A stretch of 64,000 nucleotides of DNA from PALSA-894 sp963757565 (GCA_963757565.1 CAVWSB010000006.1:682001-746000); one strand, 5' to 3'. Positions 1-8,074 are shown, numbered from the stretch's first letter. Notes: a model not told the origin generated them from the sequence alone. Numbers and translations: made by a program.

Positions 1-339
1 CAGCAGCAGGCGCGCGCCATTTCCAGCCTCGAACAGCACCATGCCGCGCCCCGGCGTTCCGGGCGGATAATTGAGGGGACGGACCAGCCGCGGCGCGCGC
101 TCGATGAAGACCAGCGCCTCGCGCTGATCCCATGAATGGTTGCCGCCGGAAATCGCGTCCGCGCCTGCGTCGATCAATTCGTTGTAGATCGCTTCGGTGA
201 TGCCGAAACCGCCCGCCGCGTTCTCGCCGTTGACGACGATGCAATCGAGTTTCCAGTCGCGCTTCAGCGCCGGCAACCGCTCGGTCACGGCCGTGCGTCC
301 CGAACGCCCCACCACGTCGCCGACAAACAGTATCCGCAT
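1..339 (-). CDS. YmdB/TIGR00282-type metallophosphoesterase (3' part beyond window edge)
   Basis: The visible 113 residues start MRILFVGDVVGRSGR and continue with a VVNGENAAGG segment and a GGNHSWDQ segment. These are the GDxxG, GEN and GNHxWD metal-binding motifs of the YmdB-like calcineurin-type phosphoesterases, which act on cyclic nucleotides or phosphodiesters; members of this family are about 260-280 residues. The gene runs off the left edge, so only the N-terminal half is present. Its ATG directly follows the TGA of the upstream 5-formyl-THF cyclo-ligase gene with no spacer, so the two are probably cotranscribed and translationally coupled. The family call is firm; the physiological substrate is unknown. 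Confidence 0.85.
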   Translation of the reverse strand, partial: MRILFVGDVVGRSGRTAVTERLPALKRDWKLDCIVVNGENAAGGFGITEAIYNELIDAGADAISGGNHSWDQREALVFIERAPRLVRPLNYPPGTPGRGMVLFEAGNGARLLL

Positions 340-924
340 TCAGCTTCCGCGCAGATCGATGATCTCGCGTTCCGTTAGCACGAGATCGAGGCGCGCGTCG
401 CGCGGCGTGACGGGGACCTGCTCGATTTCCTGCGCCGCGAACGCGATGCCGGCGGCGACAATCGACTTCACGTCGCGGAATTTCGCGATGGTCATGTCGT
501 AGTAGCCGGCGCCGTAACCGATGCGATGGCCGGTGCGGTCGAAGGCGAGCAGCGGCACCAGCAGGATATCGGGCGCAACCTCGGCTGCTTCGGGCTTCGG
601 CTCTCGGATGCCCCATTGACCCGATGCAAGCTCGTCGCCGAACGCGAAGGCGCGCATGACGAGCGGCTTGCCGCGCCCGTCGATCACCGGCAGCGCGAGC
701 TGCGCGCCGGCAGCGGCGAGCCGGCGCATCAGCGGCAGCGGACTGATTTCGGTCTTGAGGGGAAAGAAGCCGGACACGACAACGCCGGGCTTCACGTCGA
801 GCGGAAAGGCGCGCGCCGCGATGGTTTCGGCTGCCGCGGCGCGCGCGTCCGCCGGCAGCGCATCGCGCCGCAACATTGCATCCTTGCGGATGATGGATTT
901 CAGGTCGGAGAGCGCGTCGGACAT
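340..924 (-). CDS. ygfA: 5-formyltetrahydrofolate cyclo-ligase
   Basis: This 194-residue protein converts 5-formyl-THF to 5,10-methenyl-THF with ATP in the cytoplasm, feeding one-carbon metabolism. It carries the diagnostic C-terminal GYGAGYYD motif (about residue 136), preceded by the LLVPLLAFD segment, and has normal family length. The start MSDALSDLKS gives an N-terminus rich in the basic residues expected (RKDAMLRRDAL). It lies downstream of zapA and the 6S RNA gene on the same strand, an arrangement conserved in many proteobacteria, and its stop abuts the phosphoesterase start. A palindromic repeat separates it from 6S RNA. The identification is confident. Confidence 0.93.
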   Translation of the reverse strand: MSDALSDLKSIIRKDAMLRRDALPADARAAAAETIAARAFPLDVKPGVVVSGFFPLKTEISPLPLMRRLAAAGAQLALPVIDGRGKPLVMRAFAFGDELASGQWGIREPKPEAAEVAPDILLVPLLAFDRTGHRIGYGAGYYDMTIAKFRDVKSIVAAGIAFAAQEIEQVPVTPRDARLDLVLTEREIIDLRGS

Positions 925-931
925 TTGGAGT

Positions 932-1062
932 CGTCACCCTGAGGTGCGAGGCCATAAGCGCGTTTACGCGCGTCTTCAACGCGCTACGGCGAGCCTCGAA
1001 GGGCGCGGTCTTTGGTCATCCTTCGAGGCCCACGCTACGCGAGGGGCACCTCAGGATGACGG
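932..1062. repeat. Palindromic intergenic repeat, family R4 copy 1
   Basis: The unit starts GTCACCCTGAGGTGCGAG and ends GGGGCACCTCAGGATGAC, so its two ends are inverted copies. Inside, GCCTCGAAGGGCGC is mirrored by CCTTCGAGGCCC. The same layout with near-identical ends is found at 59504-59612. It looks like a REP/BIME-type mobile palindrome. It lies between 6S RNA and the cyclo-ligase gene and could form a long hairpin in a read-through transcript. Confidence 0.8.
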
Positions 1063-1104
1063 CGGGGGAGAGAGTGCGGAGCCACAAAAGCCGTCGGATT
1101 GCGA

Positions 1105-1250
1105 CCCCGGGAACCTACATAAGTAGGTGGGCGCCATATAACCGGGCCCACGGGCCCGGCCAGGGACAGCTCCCTTGAGGATCGTAAGGCCCCGGGAGTA
1201 TTTATCTAACGCACCCCGCAGCCCCGCCCCGACAATGTAGGGGTTCGCCG
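1105..1250 (-). ncRNA. ssrS: 6S RNA
   Basis: 6S RNA binds the housekeeping RNA polymerase holoenzyme by mimicking an open promoter. On the minus strand the region begins with GAACCCCTACATTG and ends with ATGTAGGTTC, which pair to close a long rod. The middle holds the conserved-looking AAATACTCCCGGGGCC segment, followed by GATCCTCAAGGGAGC, which would flank the central bubble. A strong local hairpin GGCCGGGCCC/GGGCCCGGTT follows. The position between zapA and the 5-formyl-THF cyclo-ligase gene is the classical 6S locus. Ends are approximate, set from the closing helix at 1111-1120 and 1237-1246. Confidence 0.85.
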
Positions 1251-1275
1251 CCGCAAACGCCACCTCATTGGCGGA

Positions 1276-1659
1276 CTATCCGATCCCGACACCGTCGCCG
1301 CGGGTGAGATTGAGGCTGCGCGTGACATGTTCGATCCGCTCGGAGGCGGAGTTGAGCGCGGCCGCGACCGCGACCTGCATGGTCTGCGCGCGCTCGCTCG
1401 ACGCGACGCGCGCGTCCTGCATTACGGTCAGTTCTTCCTCCAGACGGCGGATGCGCTTGACCGCCTCGAACAGTTCGTCGCCCACGGTCAGCGCCGCCAT
1501 GACGATCAACCGCATGTCGCCGACGGCGCCGAAACTCTTCTTCAGTTGGTCGATACGTCCATCGAGGTCACGGGCGAGCGTCGCAAGCTGCCCTTCCTGC
1601 CCCTCCTCGCACGCCATGCGATACTGCCGGCCGTTGATGACGACGTTGACATGCGTCAT
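1276..1659 (-). CDS. zapA: Cell division protein ZapA
   Basis: ZapA (127 residues here) bundles FtsZ filaments at the division site. The N-terminus MTHVNVVINGRQYRMAC followed by a glutamate-rich turn and LATLARDLDGRI is the globular ZapA head. Residues about 45-110 are a coiled coil with the LIVMAALTVGDELFEA segment typical of the family. The start is fixed by a 4-bp ATGA overlap with the upstream DUF4164 gene, indicating translational coupling. 6S RNA follows immediately downstream. The C-terminal 20 residues are poorly conserved. Confidence 0.9.
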   Translation of the reverse strand: MTHVNVVINGRQYRMACEEGQEGQLATLARDLDGRIDQLKKSFGAVGDMRLIVMAALTVGDELFEAVKRIRRLEEELTVMQDARVASSERAQTMQVAVAAALNSASERIEHVTRSLNLTRGDGVGIG

Positions 1660-1934
1660 GGCTGCGCCTCGATCACCGAGCGGATGCTGTCGATAGCGTG
1701 ATCGAGCCGCTGTGCGATCTCGCGATTGGTCGCCTCCAGCTTGCGGGAGCGCGCCGCAGCGGCGTCGAGATCCGAAGCGAGCTTGGAGCGGTCGGAGCCG
1801 AGAGCATGCACCTGCGCGGCGAGTGCATTCTCGCCGCGGTCGGCGTCGCGCCGCCGTTCCAGCGCTGCCTCCAGTGAATCGAGGGCCGCCGCAAGCCGCT
1901 TGGTTGCGGCTTCAATCGCGCTCGCCTCAGTCAT
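1656..1934 (-). CDS. DUF4164-type small coiled-coil protein
   Basis: This 92-residue protein is almost entirely heptad-like, rich in Ala, Arg, Glu and Leu (AAALDSLEAALERRRDAD, then RSKLASDLDAAAARSRKLE), with no signal peptide or membrane segment. Small coiled-coil proteins of the DUF4164 family are commonly encoded just before zapA in Rhizobiales, and the overlapping ATGA junction with zapA supports a shared role, perhaps in division or ZapA partnering. That role is inferred from context; no biochemical function is recognised. Confidence 0.75.
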   Translation of the reverse strand: MTEASAIEAATKRLAAALDSLEAALERRRDADRGENALAAQVHALGSDRSKLASDLDAAAARSRKLEATNREIAQRLDHAIDSIRSVIEAQP

Positions 1935-2292
1935 CGCCTACCCACCACACGAACCGGCCGCCGCGGCGGCTCGCGCGCCATGAAATCCGTGAAGCGCCAA
2001 GGATTTGGACGGAGAATCTTACGTTGGGCCCCACCGCGGCGTCAACGCTCCCCGGTCATGGCGGCAAAACGATGTCACGCCTTGGGCAGGCTGGCGATTT
2101 GCTCAGGCATATTGCGCAACGCCATGGCTGAACGACCGGTTTTCCTTGGCGGCCTCGACGCGGCCGAAGAGAATATCCGGTGCTCGTCGCCGGGATGTCC
2201 CCAGGCTTTTTGGAGATGGGCCGCGTTCCGCTCGCTCGCGCAGCAGGCCGCGAAGGCCCCGGTGGCTCGCACCACCGAGGCTTGCACGTCTG
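1935..2292. other. Intergenic stretch without a convincing gene
   Basis: No ORF here has a recognisable domain or a good ribosome-binding site. A minus-strand frame at 2075-2377 stays open for 100 codons but overlaps the 3' end of the next gene and shows no family signature. The promoter of the DUF4164-zapA-6S cluster should lie near 1935-2010. I see no repeat, tRNA or terminator. Confidence 0.5.
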
Positions 2293-3144
2293 TCAGAGCC
2301 TGCGCGCCGCACTCCAGCGCAGCGGCGGCGAGAACTCGCTGTCGCGATGCCGGCCGCCCGCACCGGCCGCGACCCATGCCGCTGCCGCCGCCGCCGCAAG
2401 GCCTGCGGCCAGGCAGAACCCGAGAACCACTGCGCTGCGCCGTGCTTGCGACGCGGCCTCGCGCGCATCGCTGAGCACCGTAGACACACGCTTGTCGGCA
2501 TCGGGCGGGGCCAGTCCGGTGACCGCCGCGGTCAGGCGCGTGAGCTGCGAGCGATCCTCCGCGGGCAATTCACTTCGGCCCAAGCCCTTCATCACGAGGC
2601 GACTGGCTTCGGCACGCACCAGCGCCGGGGCAGGCTCGGGGCGTCGCTCGGCGCGAAACAGCCGATCGATCTCGTAGGCGAGGAAGCTTGGCGCACCCGC
2701 GGTGTCGCGCGGGGGCGAGGCGGCGCTTCCGGAGGCGAAGGTATTGGCCGTGAGCGCCAGCAGGATCGCACCGAGCATGACGCCGAGCGCCCAGGCGATG
2801 AGCCCGTGCGTGCCGTCGCGAAACTCTACTTCGTCGGCCGGGGCGCTCCAGGTGGAGCGCACGCGCCCGGCCAGATATCCGCCGAGCGCGAAACTGCCGA
2901 CCGCCACAACGATGATCCAAAATCCCGAGAGAACGGCAAGCCAGACCGAGGTATCGCGCCAGGTCGGCGATGGCGACGCCACCATCAGGCCGACTGCGGA
3001 CGCAAAGCCCATCAGCACAAACGATGTCGCGGTGGCGACAATCGCGCCCGCGATGCCCGGCCCCCAGTGAATGTAGGAGAGCGGACCGCCCGGTGCTGCG
3101 ACAGGACCGGCGGAAGCCGGCGCGACAGTTTCGACCACGACCAT
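2293..3144 (-). CDS. Membrane protein of unknown function (rhizobial, three or four TM helices)
   Basis: The 283-residue product has hydrophobic segments at about residues 28-56 (IAGAIVATATSFVLMGFA), 68-92 (WLAVLSGFWIIVVAVGSFAL) and 115-135 (LIAWALGVMLGAILLAL), then a soluble region of about 90 residues and a last TM helix near 240-265. It begins with ATG preceded by GGGGA on the minus strand. It lies 12 bp downstream of a 24-codon membrane-peptide gene and is probably cotranscribed with it. Similar proteins in Bradyrhizobium relatives are, as far as I recall, annotated only as hypothetical or PhnA-like; I do not assign a function. The last 15 residues look irregular (PPLRWSAARRL). Confidence 0.7.
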   Translation of the reverse strand: MVVVETVAPASAGPVAAPGGPLSYIHWGPGIAGAIVATATSFVLMGFASAVGLMVASPSPTWRDTSVWLAVLSGFWIIVVAVGSFALGGYLAGRVRSTWSAPADEVEFRDGTHGLIAWALGVMLGAILLALTANTFASGSAASPPRDTAGAPSFLAYEIDRLFRAERRPEPAPALVRAEASRLVMKGLGRSELPAEDRSQLTRLTAAVTGLAPPDADKRVSTVLSDAREAASQARRSAVVLGFCLAAGLAAAAAAAWVAAGAGGRHRDSEFSPPLRWSAARRL

Positions 3145-3156
3145 GTGCGGGTCCCC

Positions 3157-3231
3157 TCAGCGCAGGCCGAGGAAGGACAGGATCGCCATGACCACGACGA
3201 TGAGGCCGACCAGATAGATGATTCCGTTCAT
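3157..3231 (-). CDS. 24-residue single-helix membrane peptide
   Basis: The ORF encodes MNGIIYLVGLIVVVMAILSF plus four more residues ending GLR: one membrane helix with a short basic end. It has an excellent ribosome-binding site (GGAGGAG, 4 bp before the ATG on the minus strand) and stops 12 bp before the next membrane-protein gene. Very short hydrophobic peptides of this kind recur in Rhizobiales in front of similar genes. A regulatory or stabilising role for a membrane partner is possible but unproven. Confidence 0.7.
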   Translation of the reverse strand: MNGIIYLVGLIVVVMAILSFLGLR

Positions 3232-3421
3232 GTGCTCCTCCACGCCGGAGCTTTCCCCGGCTCCTATGGCGAAGGAACCAGAGCGGGACGGAATGGTTCC
3301 CTCGCGCACGCAAAGAGGCATGCCATTCGACCCGCGGGCCATCCACCGGAGTCTTCGAGGCGGCATTTGATTGTGGGGGCGTGCGTGTTATCCAGCCCCG
3401 GAATTATTAGGGAAGACGCGG

Positions 3422-5452
3422 ATGAATCCTCCCGCCGCTGCGCTGCGCCAGACCGAAACTCCGCCGCTCAGCCGCGCCGAGCATGACCGCATGGCGAACG
3501 CCATCCGGGCGCTCGCGATGGATGCGGTCGAGCAGGCGAAGTCCGGCCATCCCGGCCTGCCGATGGGGGCGGCCGACATCGCGACCGTGCTGTTCACGCA
3601 ATTCCTCAAGTTCGATCCGGCCGATCCGAAGTGGCCGGATCGTGATCGCTTTGTGCTCTCGGCCGGTCACGGCTCGATGCTGCTCTATTCGGTGCTCTAT
3701 CTCCTCGGCTACGAGGCGATGACGATCGACCAGATCAAGCACTTCCGCCAGCTCGGCTCGAACACACCAGGGCATCCGGAGAATTTCGAGACGCCCGGCG
3801 TCGAGACCACCACCGGCCCGCTCGGCCAGGGGCTCGGCAACGCGGTCGGCATGGCAATCGCGGAGCGCCACCTCGCGGCCGAGTTCGGCGACATCGTCGA
3901 TCACCACACCTACGTTATCGCCTCGGATGGCGACCTGATGGAAGGCATTTCGCAGGAAGCCATCGCACTCGCCGGCCACCTGAAGCTGAACCGGCTGATC
4001 GTGCTGTTCGACGATAACGGCATCTCGATCGACGGCCCCCTCTCGCTCGCCGACTCGGTCGATCAGGTGCGGCGCTTCGAGGCATCGGGCTGGAATGCAA
4101 GCCACATCGACGGGCACGATCCGCAGGCGATTGCGGCCGCCATCGCGGCTGCGCAAAAGTCCGACAAGCCGACGATGATCGCCTGCAAGACGACCATCGG
4201 CTTTGGCGCGCCCACCAAGGCCGGGACTTCCGGCTCGCACGGCTCGCCGCTTGGCGCCGACGAGATCAAAGGCGCGCGCGCGAAGCTTGGCTGGACCTCG
4301 CCGGCTTTCGAAATCCCACAGGACATCCTGAATTGGTGGCGCGCCGCGGGATCGCGCTCCCGGTCTGTGCACAAGGCGTGGGACGAGCGCCTTGCAGCGT
4401 TGCCGATCGAGAAACGTGGCGAGTTCGCGCGCCGTATCAACGGCGACCTGCCTCTTGGCCTTGAAGATGCGGTGCGCGCCTTCAAGCAGGATCTCGCCAA
4501 CGCGCCGAAGGAGATTGCAACCCGCATCGCCTCGCAGAATGCGCTTGAGGCGCTGACCGCGGTCGCGCCCGAAATGCTCGGCGGTTCGGCCGACCTCACC
4601 GGCTCGAACAACACCCGCCCGAAGGGCATGAAGGCGATGTCGGCCGCGGACTACGGCGGCCGCTTCATCCACTACGGCATCCGCGAGCACGGCATGGCCG
4701 CCGCGATGAATGGCATCGCGCTGCATCGTGGCGTCATCCCGTATTCGGGCACGTTCCTGGTGTTCGCCGACTATTGCCGCCCCTCGATCCGGCTCGCAGC
4801 CCTGATGGGTGAGCGCGTGATCCACGTGATGACGCACGATTCGATCGGGCTCGGCGAGGATGGCCCGACCCACCAGCCGGTCGAGCATCTGGCGGCGCTG
4901 CGCGCGATCCCGAACCTGCTCGTGTTCCGCCCGTGCGACACGGTCGAGACGATCGAGTGCTGGCAGCTTGCGCTCGAAAGCAAGAATGCGCCGAGCGTGC
5001 TCGCGCTCACGCGACAGAACCTGCCGCAACTGCGCAAGGAATTCACCACCCGCAACCTGTGCGCGGGTGGCGCCTACGAGATCGCCCCCTCGATCGCCGG
5101 GCAGGCGCGCGTTTCGATCTTCGCGACTGGCTCCGAGGTCACCATCGCGGTGGATGCGAAGAAGCTGCTCGACGCGCGGGGCGTGCTTACGCGCGTCGTC
5201 TCGGTGCCGTGCTTTGAGTTGCTCGAGTCTGCGGATGCGGCGACGCGCCGCGCCGTGATAGGCGATGCGGTGGTTAACGTCGCCATCGAGGCCGGCGTTC
5301 GTCAGGGGTGGGATGCGATTATCGGCGCTGATGGCGTGTTTGTAGGCATGCACGGTTTCGGCGCCAGCGCCCCGTACAAGGAGCTGTACCGCCATTTCGG
5401 CATCACGCCCGAGAAGGTGGCCGAAGCGGCGTTGAGCAAGCTCGGCAGTTAA
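3422..5452 (+). CDS. tkt: Transketolase
   Basis: Transketolase moves two-carbon ketol units between sugar phosphates in the pentose phosphate and Calvin cycles, using thiamine diphosphate. The start at MNPPAAALRQ (676 residues) follows GGAAGA and is preferred to an upstream ATG at 3371 that adds an unlike tail. Visible features are SGHPGLPMGAADIATVLF near the N-terminus, the thiamine-diphosphate motif GDLMEGISQEAIALAGHLKL with the following NN-type turn (FDDNG), the HGSPLG segment, and RFIHYGIREHGMAAAMNG in the pyrimidine domain. Length is normal. It is followed by gap and pgk on the same strand, a CBB/glycolysis gene order common in this order. Confidence 0.96.
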   Translation: MNPPAAALRQTETPPLSRAEHDRMANAIRALAMDAVEQAKSGHPGLPMGAADIATVLFTQFLKFDPADPKWPDRDRFVLSAGHGSMLLYSVLYLLGYEAMTIDQIKHFRQLGSNTPGHPENFETPGVETTTGPLGQGLGNAVGMAIAERHLAAEFGDIVDHHTYVIASDGDLMEGISQEAIALAGHLKLNRLIVLFDDNGISIDGPLSLADSVDQVRRFEASGWNASHIDGHDPQAIAAAIAAAQKSDKPTMIACKTTIGFGAPTKAGTSGSHGSPLGADEIKGARAKLGWTSPAFEIPQDILNWWRAAGSRSRSVHKAWDERLAALPIEKRGEFARRINGDLPLGLEDAVRAFKQDLANAPKEIATRIASQNALEALTAVAPEMLGGSADLTGSNNTRPKGMKAMSAADYGGRFIHYGIREHGMAAAMNGIALHRGVIPYSGTFLVFADYCRPSIRLAALMGERVIHVMTHDSIGLGEDGPTHQPVEHLAALRAIPNLLVFRPCDTVETIECWQLALESKNAPSVLALTRQNLPQLRKEFTTRNLCAGGAYEIAPSIAGQARVSIFATGSEVTIAVDAKKLLDARGVLTRVVSVPCFELLESADAATRRAVIGDAVVNVAIEAGVRQGWDAIIGADGVFVGMHGFGASAPYKELYRHFGITPEKVAEAALSKLGS

Positions 5453-5478
5453 GCTAACAAGCGCGCTTGGAACTCAGC

Positions 5479-5564
5479 CGTCATCGCCCGCGCAGGCGGG
5501 CGATCCAGTACACACCATATATGGCTGTGGTTACTGGATGCCCCGCCTTCGCGGGGCATGACGA
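5479..5564. repeat. Palindromic intergenic repeat, family R1 copy 1
   Basis: Two hairpins (GCCCGCGCAGGCGGGC and CCCCGCCTTCGCGGGG) are arranged as an inverted pair, each flanked by a GATCCAGTA/TACTGGATG arm, with outer ends GTCATC and GCATGACG. Related copies occur at 46917-46983 and 54713-54786. It lies between tkt and gap and may act as a transcript-stabilising or attenuating hairpin. Confidence 0.85.
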
Positions 5565-5587
5565 AAAGCGTTAGGGAGAGGCAAGAC

Positions 5588-6595
5588 ATGACCATCCGGG
5601 TCGCCATCAACGGATTTGGCCGCATCGGCCGCAACATCCTGCGCGCCATCGCCGAGTCCGGCCGCAAGGATATCGAAGTGGTCGCCATCAACGACCTTGG
5701 CCCGGTCGAAACCAATGCGCATCTGCTGCGCTACGACTCGGTGCACGGCCGCTTCCCCGGCACGGTGACCGTCGAGGGCAACTCGATCAGCCTCGGCAAC
5801 GGCAAGATCAAGGTCTGCGCCGAGCGCGATCCTTCGAAGCTTCCGTGGAAAGACATGGGCATCGACATCGCGCTCGAATGCACCGGCATCTTCACCGCCA
5901 AGGACAAGGCCTCGTCGCACCTGACCGCAGGCGCGAAGCGCGTGCTCATTTCCGCGCCCGCCGACGGCGCCGACATGACGATCGTTTACGGCGTCAACCA
6001 CGACAAGCTCACCAAGGACCACACGGTCGTATCGAATGGCTCGTGCACGACGAATTGCCTCGCACCGGTCGCCAAGGTGCTGAACGACTCGGTCGGGATC
6101 GAGACCGGCTTCATGACCACGATCCACGCCTATACGGGCGACCAGCCGACGCTCGACACGATGCACAAGGATCTCTATCGCGGCCGCGCCGCCGCGCTCT
6201 CGATGATCCCGACATCGACCGGCGCCGCGAAAGCGATCGGCCTCGTGCTGCCCGAACTGAAGGGCAAGCTCGACGGCGTCGCGATCCGCGTGCCGACGCC
6301 GAACGTGTCGGTGATCGATCTCAAGATCGTCGCCAAGAAAGCCACGACCAAAGAAGAGATCAACGACGCGATGAAGCGCGCGTCCGAGCAGCAGCTCAAG
6401 GGCATCCTGAACTATACCAACGATCCGAACGTCTCGATCGACTTCAACCACGATCCGCACTCGTCCACGTTCCACATGGACCAGACCAAGGTGATGAACG
6501 GCACGCTGGTGCGCGTGATGTCCTGGTACGACAACGAATGGGGCTTCTCGAACCGCATGGCCGACACGGCGGTGGCAATGGGGAAGCTGATCTGA
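5588..6595 (+). CDS. gap: Type I glyceraldehyde-3-phosphate dehydrogenase
   Basis: The 335-residue enzyme interconverts glyceraldehyde-3-phosphate and 1,3-bisphosphoglycerate. MTIRVAINGFGRIGRN is the NAD(P)-binding start, SNGSCTTNCLAP holds the catalytic Cys, TIHAYTGDQPTLD and PTSTGAAKAIGLVLPEL are phosphate-binding loops, and WYDNEWGFSNRM is the C-terminal signature. The ATG at 5588 has a GGGAGAGG site upstream; an in-frame ATG at 5558 would only add repeat-derived residues. It is followed by a 46-codon gene and pgk on the same strand. Confidence 0.97.
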   Translation: MTIRVAINGFGRIGRNILRAIAESGRKDIEVVAINDLGPVETNAHLLRYDSVHGRFPGTVTVEGNSISLGNGKIKVCAERDPSKLPWKDMGIDIALECTGIFTAKDKASSHLTAGAKRVLISAPADGADMTIVYGVNHDKLTKDHTVVSNGSCTTNCLAPVAKVLNDSVGIETGFMTTIHAYTGDQPTLDTMHKDLYRGRAAALSMIPTSTGAAKAIGLVLPELKGKLDGVAIRVPTPNVSVIDLKIVAKKATTKEEINDAMKRASEQQLKGILNYTNDPNVSIDFNHDPHSSTFHMDQTKVMNGTLVRVMSWYDNEWGFSNRMADTAVAMGKLI

Positions 6596-6608
6596 AGCCG
6601 GCGCGATC

Positions 6609-6749
6609 ATGACGATGCAAACGATCCTCGGCATCGGCGCGTTGATCGTCCTGGTCAGCTTCATCGTCTTCGCCTTTCGGCAAGGCATGAAGGTGAAGAA
6701 TCCACCCGAAAACGTACCGCCGGAACGCATCAGCGGCGGCGGTCTCTGA
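6609..6749 (+). CDS. 46-residue single-pass membrane protein between gap and pgk
   Basis: The frame encodes MTMQTILGIGALIVLVSFIV, then FAFRQGMKVKNPPENVPPER and ISGGGL. It is one N-terminal membrane helix (about residues 5-23) followed by a basic-proline cytosolic tail. It starts 13 bp after the gap stop and ends 15 bp before pgk, and its codon use matches its neighbours, so it is very likely translated. No function is known to me. Its place inside a glycolytic operon makes a membrane-anchoring or small regulatory role conceivable. Confidence 0.72.
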   Translation: MTMQTILGIGALIVLVSFIVFAFRQGMKVKNPPENVPPERISGGGL

Positions 6750-6764
6750 AGGCCTGCCTCTCAC

Positions 6765-7955
6765 ATGCCGAATTTCCGTACGCTCGATTCCGCTGACCTG
6801 AATGGCAAGCGCGCGCTGGTGCGCGTCGATCTCAACGTGCCGATGGAGAACGGCCGGATCACCGACGCAACGCGCATCGAGCGGGTCGTTCCGACGATCA
6901 AGGAAATTTCCGACAAGGGCGGCAAGGTGATCCTGCTGGCGCACTTCGGCCGCCCGAAGGGGCGCGATCCGAAGGAGTCGCTCAAGCCTGTTGCCGCCGA
7001 GGTCGCGCGCATCATCGGCAAGCCTGTCGGCTTCGCGGAGGATTGCGTCGGCGAACCGGCCGAGAAGGCGATCGCCGCGATGAAGAGCGGCGACGTGCTG
7101 CTGCTGGAAAACACCCGCTTCCACAAGGAAGAGGAAAATAACGATCCAGCTTTCGTCGAGAAGCTCGCCAAACTCGGCGACGTCTATGTGAACGACGCCT
7201 TCTCGGCGGCGCACCGCGCGCACGCCTCGACCGAAGGACTCGCGCACAAGCTTCCGGCTTACGCGGGCCGCACCATGCAGGCCGAGCTCGAAGCGCTCGG
7301 CAAGGCGCTGGATCATCCGCAGCGGCCAGTCATCGCGATCGTCGGCGGCGCGAAAGTCTCGACCAAGCTCGATCTCCTGGAAAATCTCATCACCAAAGTG
7401 CAGGCGCTGGTGATTGGCGGCGCGATGGCGAACACATTCATGCACGCGCAAGGCGTGAACGTGCAGAAGTCTCTCGCCGAGAAGGACATGGCCGACACCG
7501 CGCGGCGTATTCTCGCCAAGGCCGAGAGCGCGAACTGCGCCATCATCCTCCCGGTGGACGCCATCGTGGCGTTTCATTTCCAGGCCAATGCGCCCTCGCA
7601 CGCCTATGGCTTCGACGCGATCCCGCCGGACGGGATGGTGCTCGACGTCGCCTCGCAATCGATCGATCGCATCAAGGGCGCGATCGACGATGCCGCGACG
7701 CTGGTGTGGAACGGTCCGGTCGGCGCCTTCGAGATGCCACCGTTCGACAAGGGCACCGTCGAACTCGCGCGCTATGCGGCCGAACGCACCAAACTGGGCC
7801 AACTCGTTTCGGTCGCGGGTGGCGGCGATACGGTCGCGGCGCTCAACCATGCCGGCGTGGCAGACGAATTCACCTATGTGTCGACCGCGGGCGGCGCCTT
7901 CCTCGAATGGCTGGAAGGCCGCACGCTGCCCGGCGTCGAGGCGCTGCGGGGGTAG
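6765..7955 (+). CDS. pgk: Phosphoglycerate kinase
   Basis: PGK (396 residues) transfers phosphate between 1,3-bisphosphoglycerate and ADP. KRALVRVDLNVPMENGRITD with TRIERVVPTI is the N-terminal substrate domain, LLAHFGRPKG and LLLENTRFHKEEE are conserved substrate-binding stretches, GGAKVSTKLDLLENL begins the nucleotide domain, and VAGGGDTVAAL is the glycine-rich loop near the C-terminus. Length and start are standard. It closes the tkt-gap-pgk run and is followed by a palindromic repeat that could serve as terminator. Confidence 0.97.
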   Translation: MPNFRTLDSADLNGKRALVRVDLNVPMENGRITDATRIERVVPTIKEISDKGGKVILLAHFGRPKGRDPKESLKPVAAEVARIIGKPVGFAEDCVGEPAEKAIAAMKSGDVLLLENTRFHKEEENNDPAFVEKLAKLGDVYVNDAFSAAHRAHASTEGLAHKLPAYAGRTMQAELEALGKALDHPQRPVIAIVGGAKVSTKLDLLENLITKVQALVIGGAMANTFMHAQGVNVQKSLAEKDMADTARRILAKAESANCAIILPVDAIVAFHFQANAPSHAYGFDAIPPDGMVLDVASQSIDRIKGAIDDAATLVWNGPVGAFEMPPFDKGTVELARYAAERTKLGQLVSVAGGGDTVAALNHAGVADEFTYVSTAGGAFLEWLEGRTLPGVEALRG

Positions 7956-7962
7956 CCCCACC

Positions 7963-8074
7963 TGTCATTCCGGCCGAGCGCCGCGAAGCGGTGCGCGAGA
8001 GCCGGGATCAATCGCGACGCATACGCATCTGTCAGATGGGTCCCGGATAGCCGCTGCGCGGCTTCCGGGATGAC
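7963..8074. repeat. Palindromic intergenic repeat, family R3
   Basis: The segment opens TGTCATTCCGGCCGAGCGCC and closes with GCTTCCGGGATGACA, its inverted mate. Inner hairpins GCGCCGCGAAGCGGTGCGC and GCCGCTGCGCGGC flank a GCCGGGATC/GGGTCCCGG pair. It lies between the convergent pgk and esterase genes, so it may act as a bidirectional terminator. Only one copy of this subfamily is seen here. Confidence 0.75.

Noticed and set aside
2075..2377. 100-codon minus-strand frame in the 1935-2292 gap
   Set aside because: No recognisable motif, no good ribosome-binding site, and it overlaps the end of the membrane-protein gene.
3407..5395. 662-codon open frame antisense to tkt
   Set aside because: It is the shadow of a high-GC gene: Arg/His/Asp-rich, no domain, and tkt on the other strand is unambiguous.
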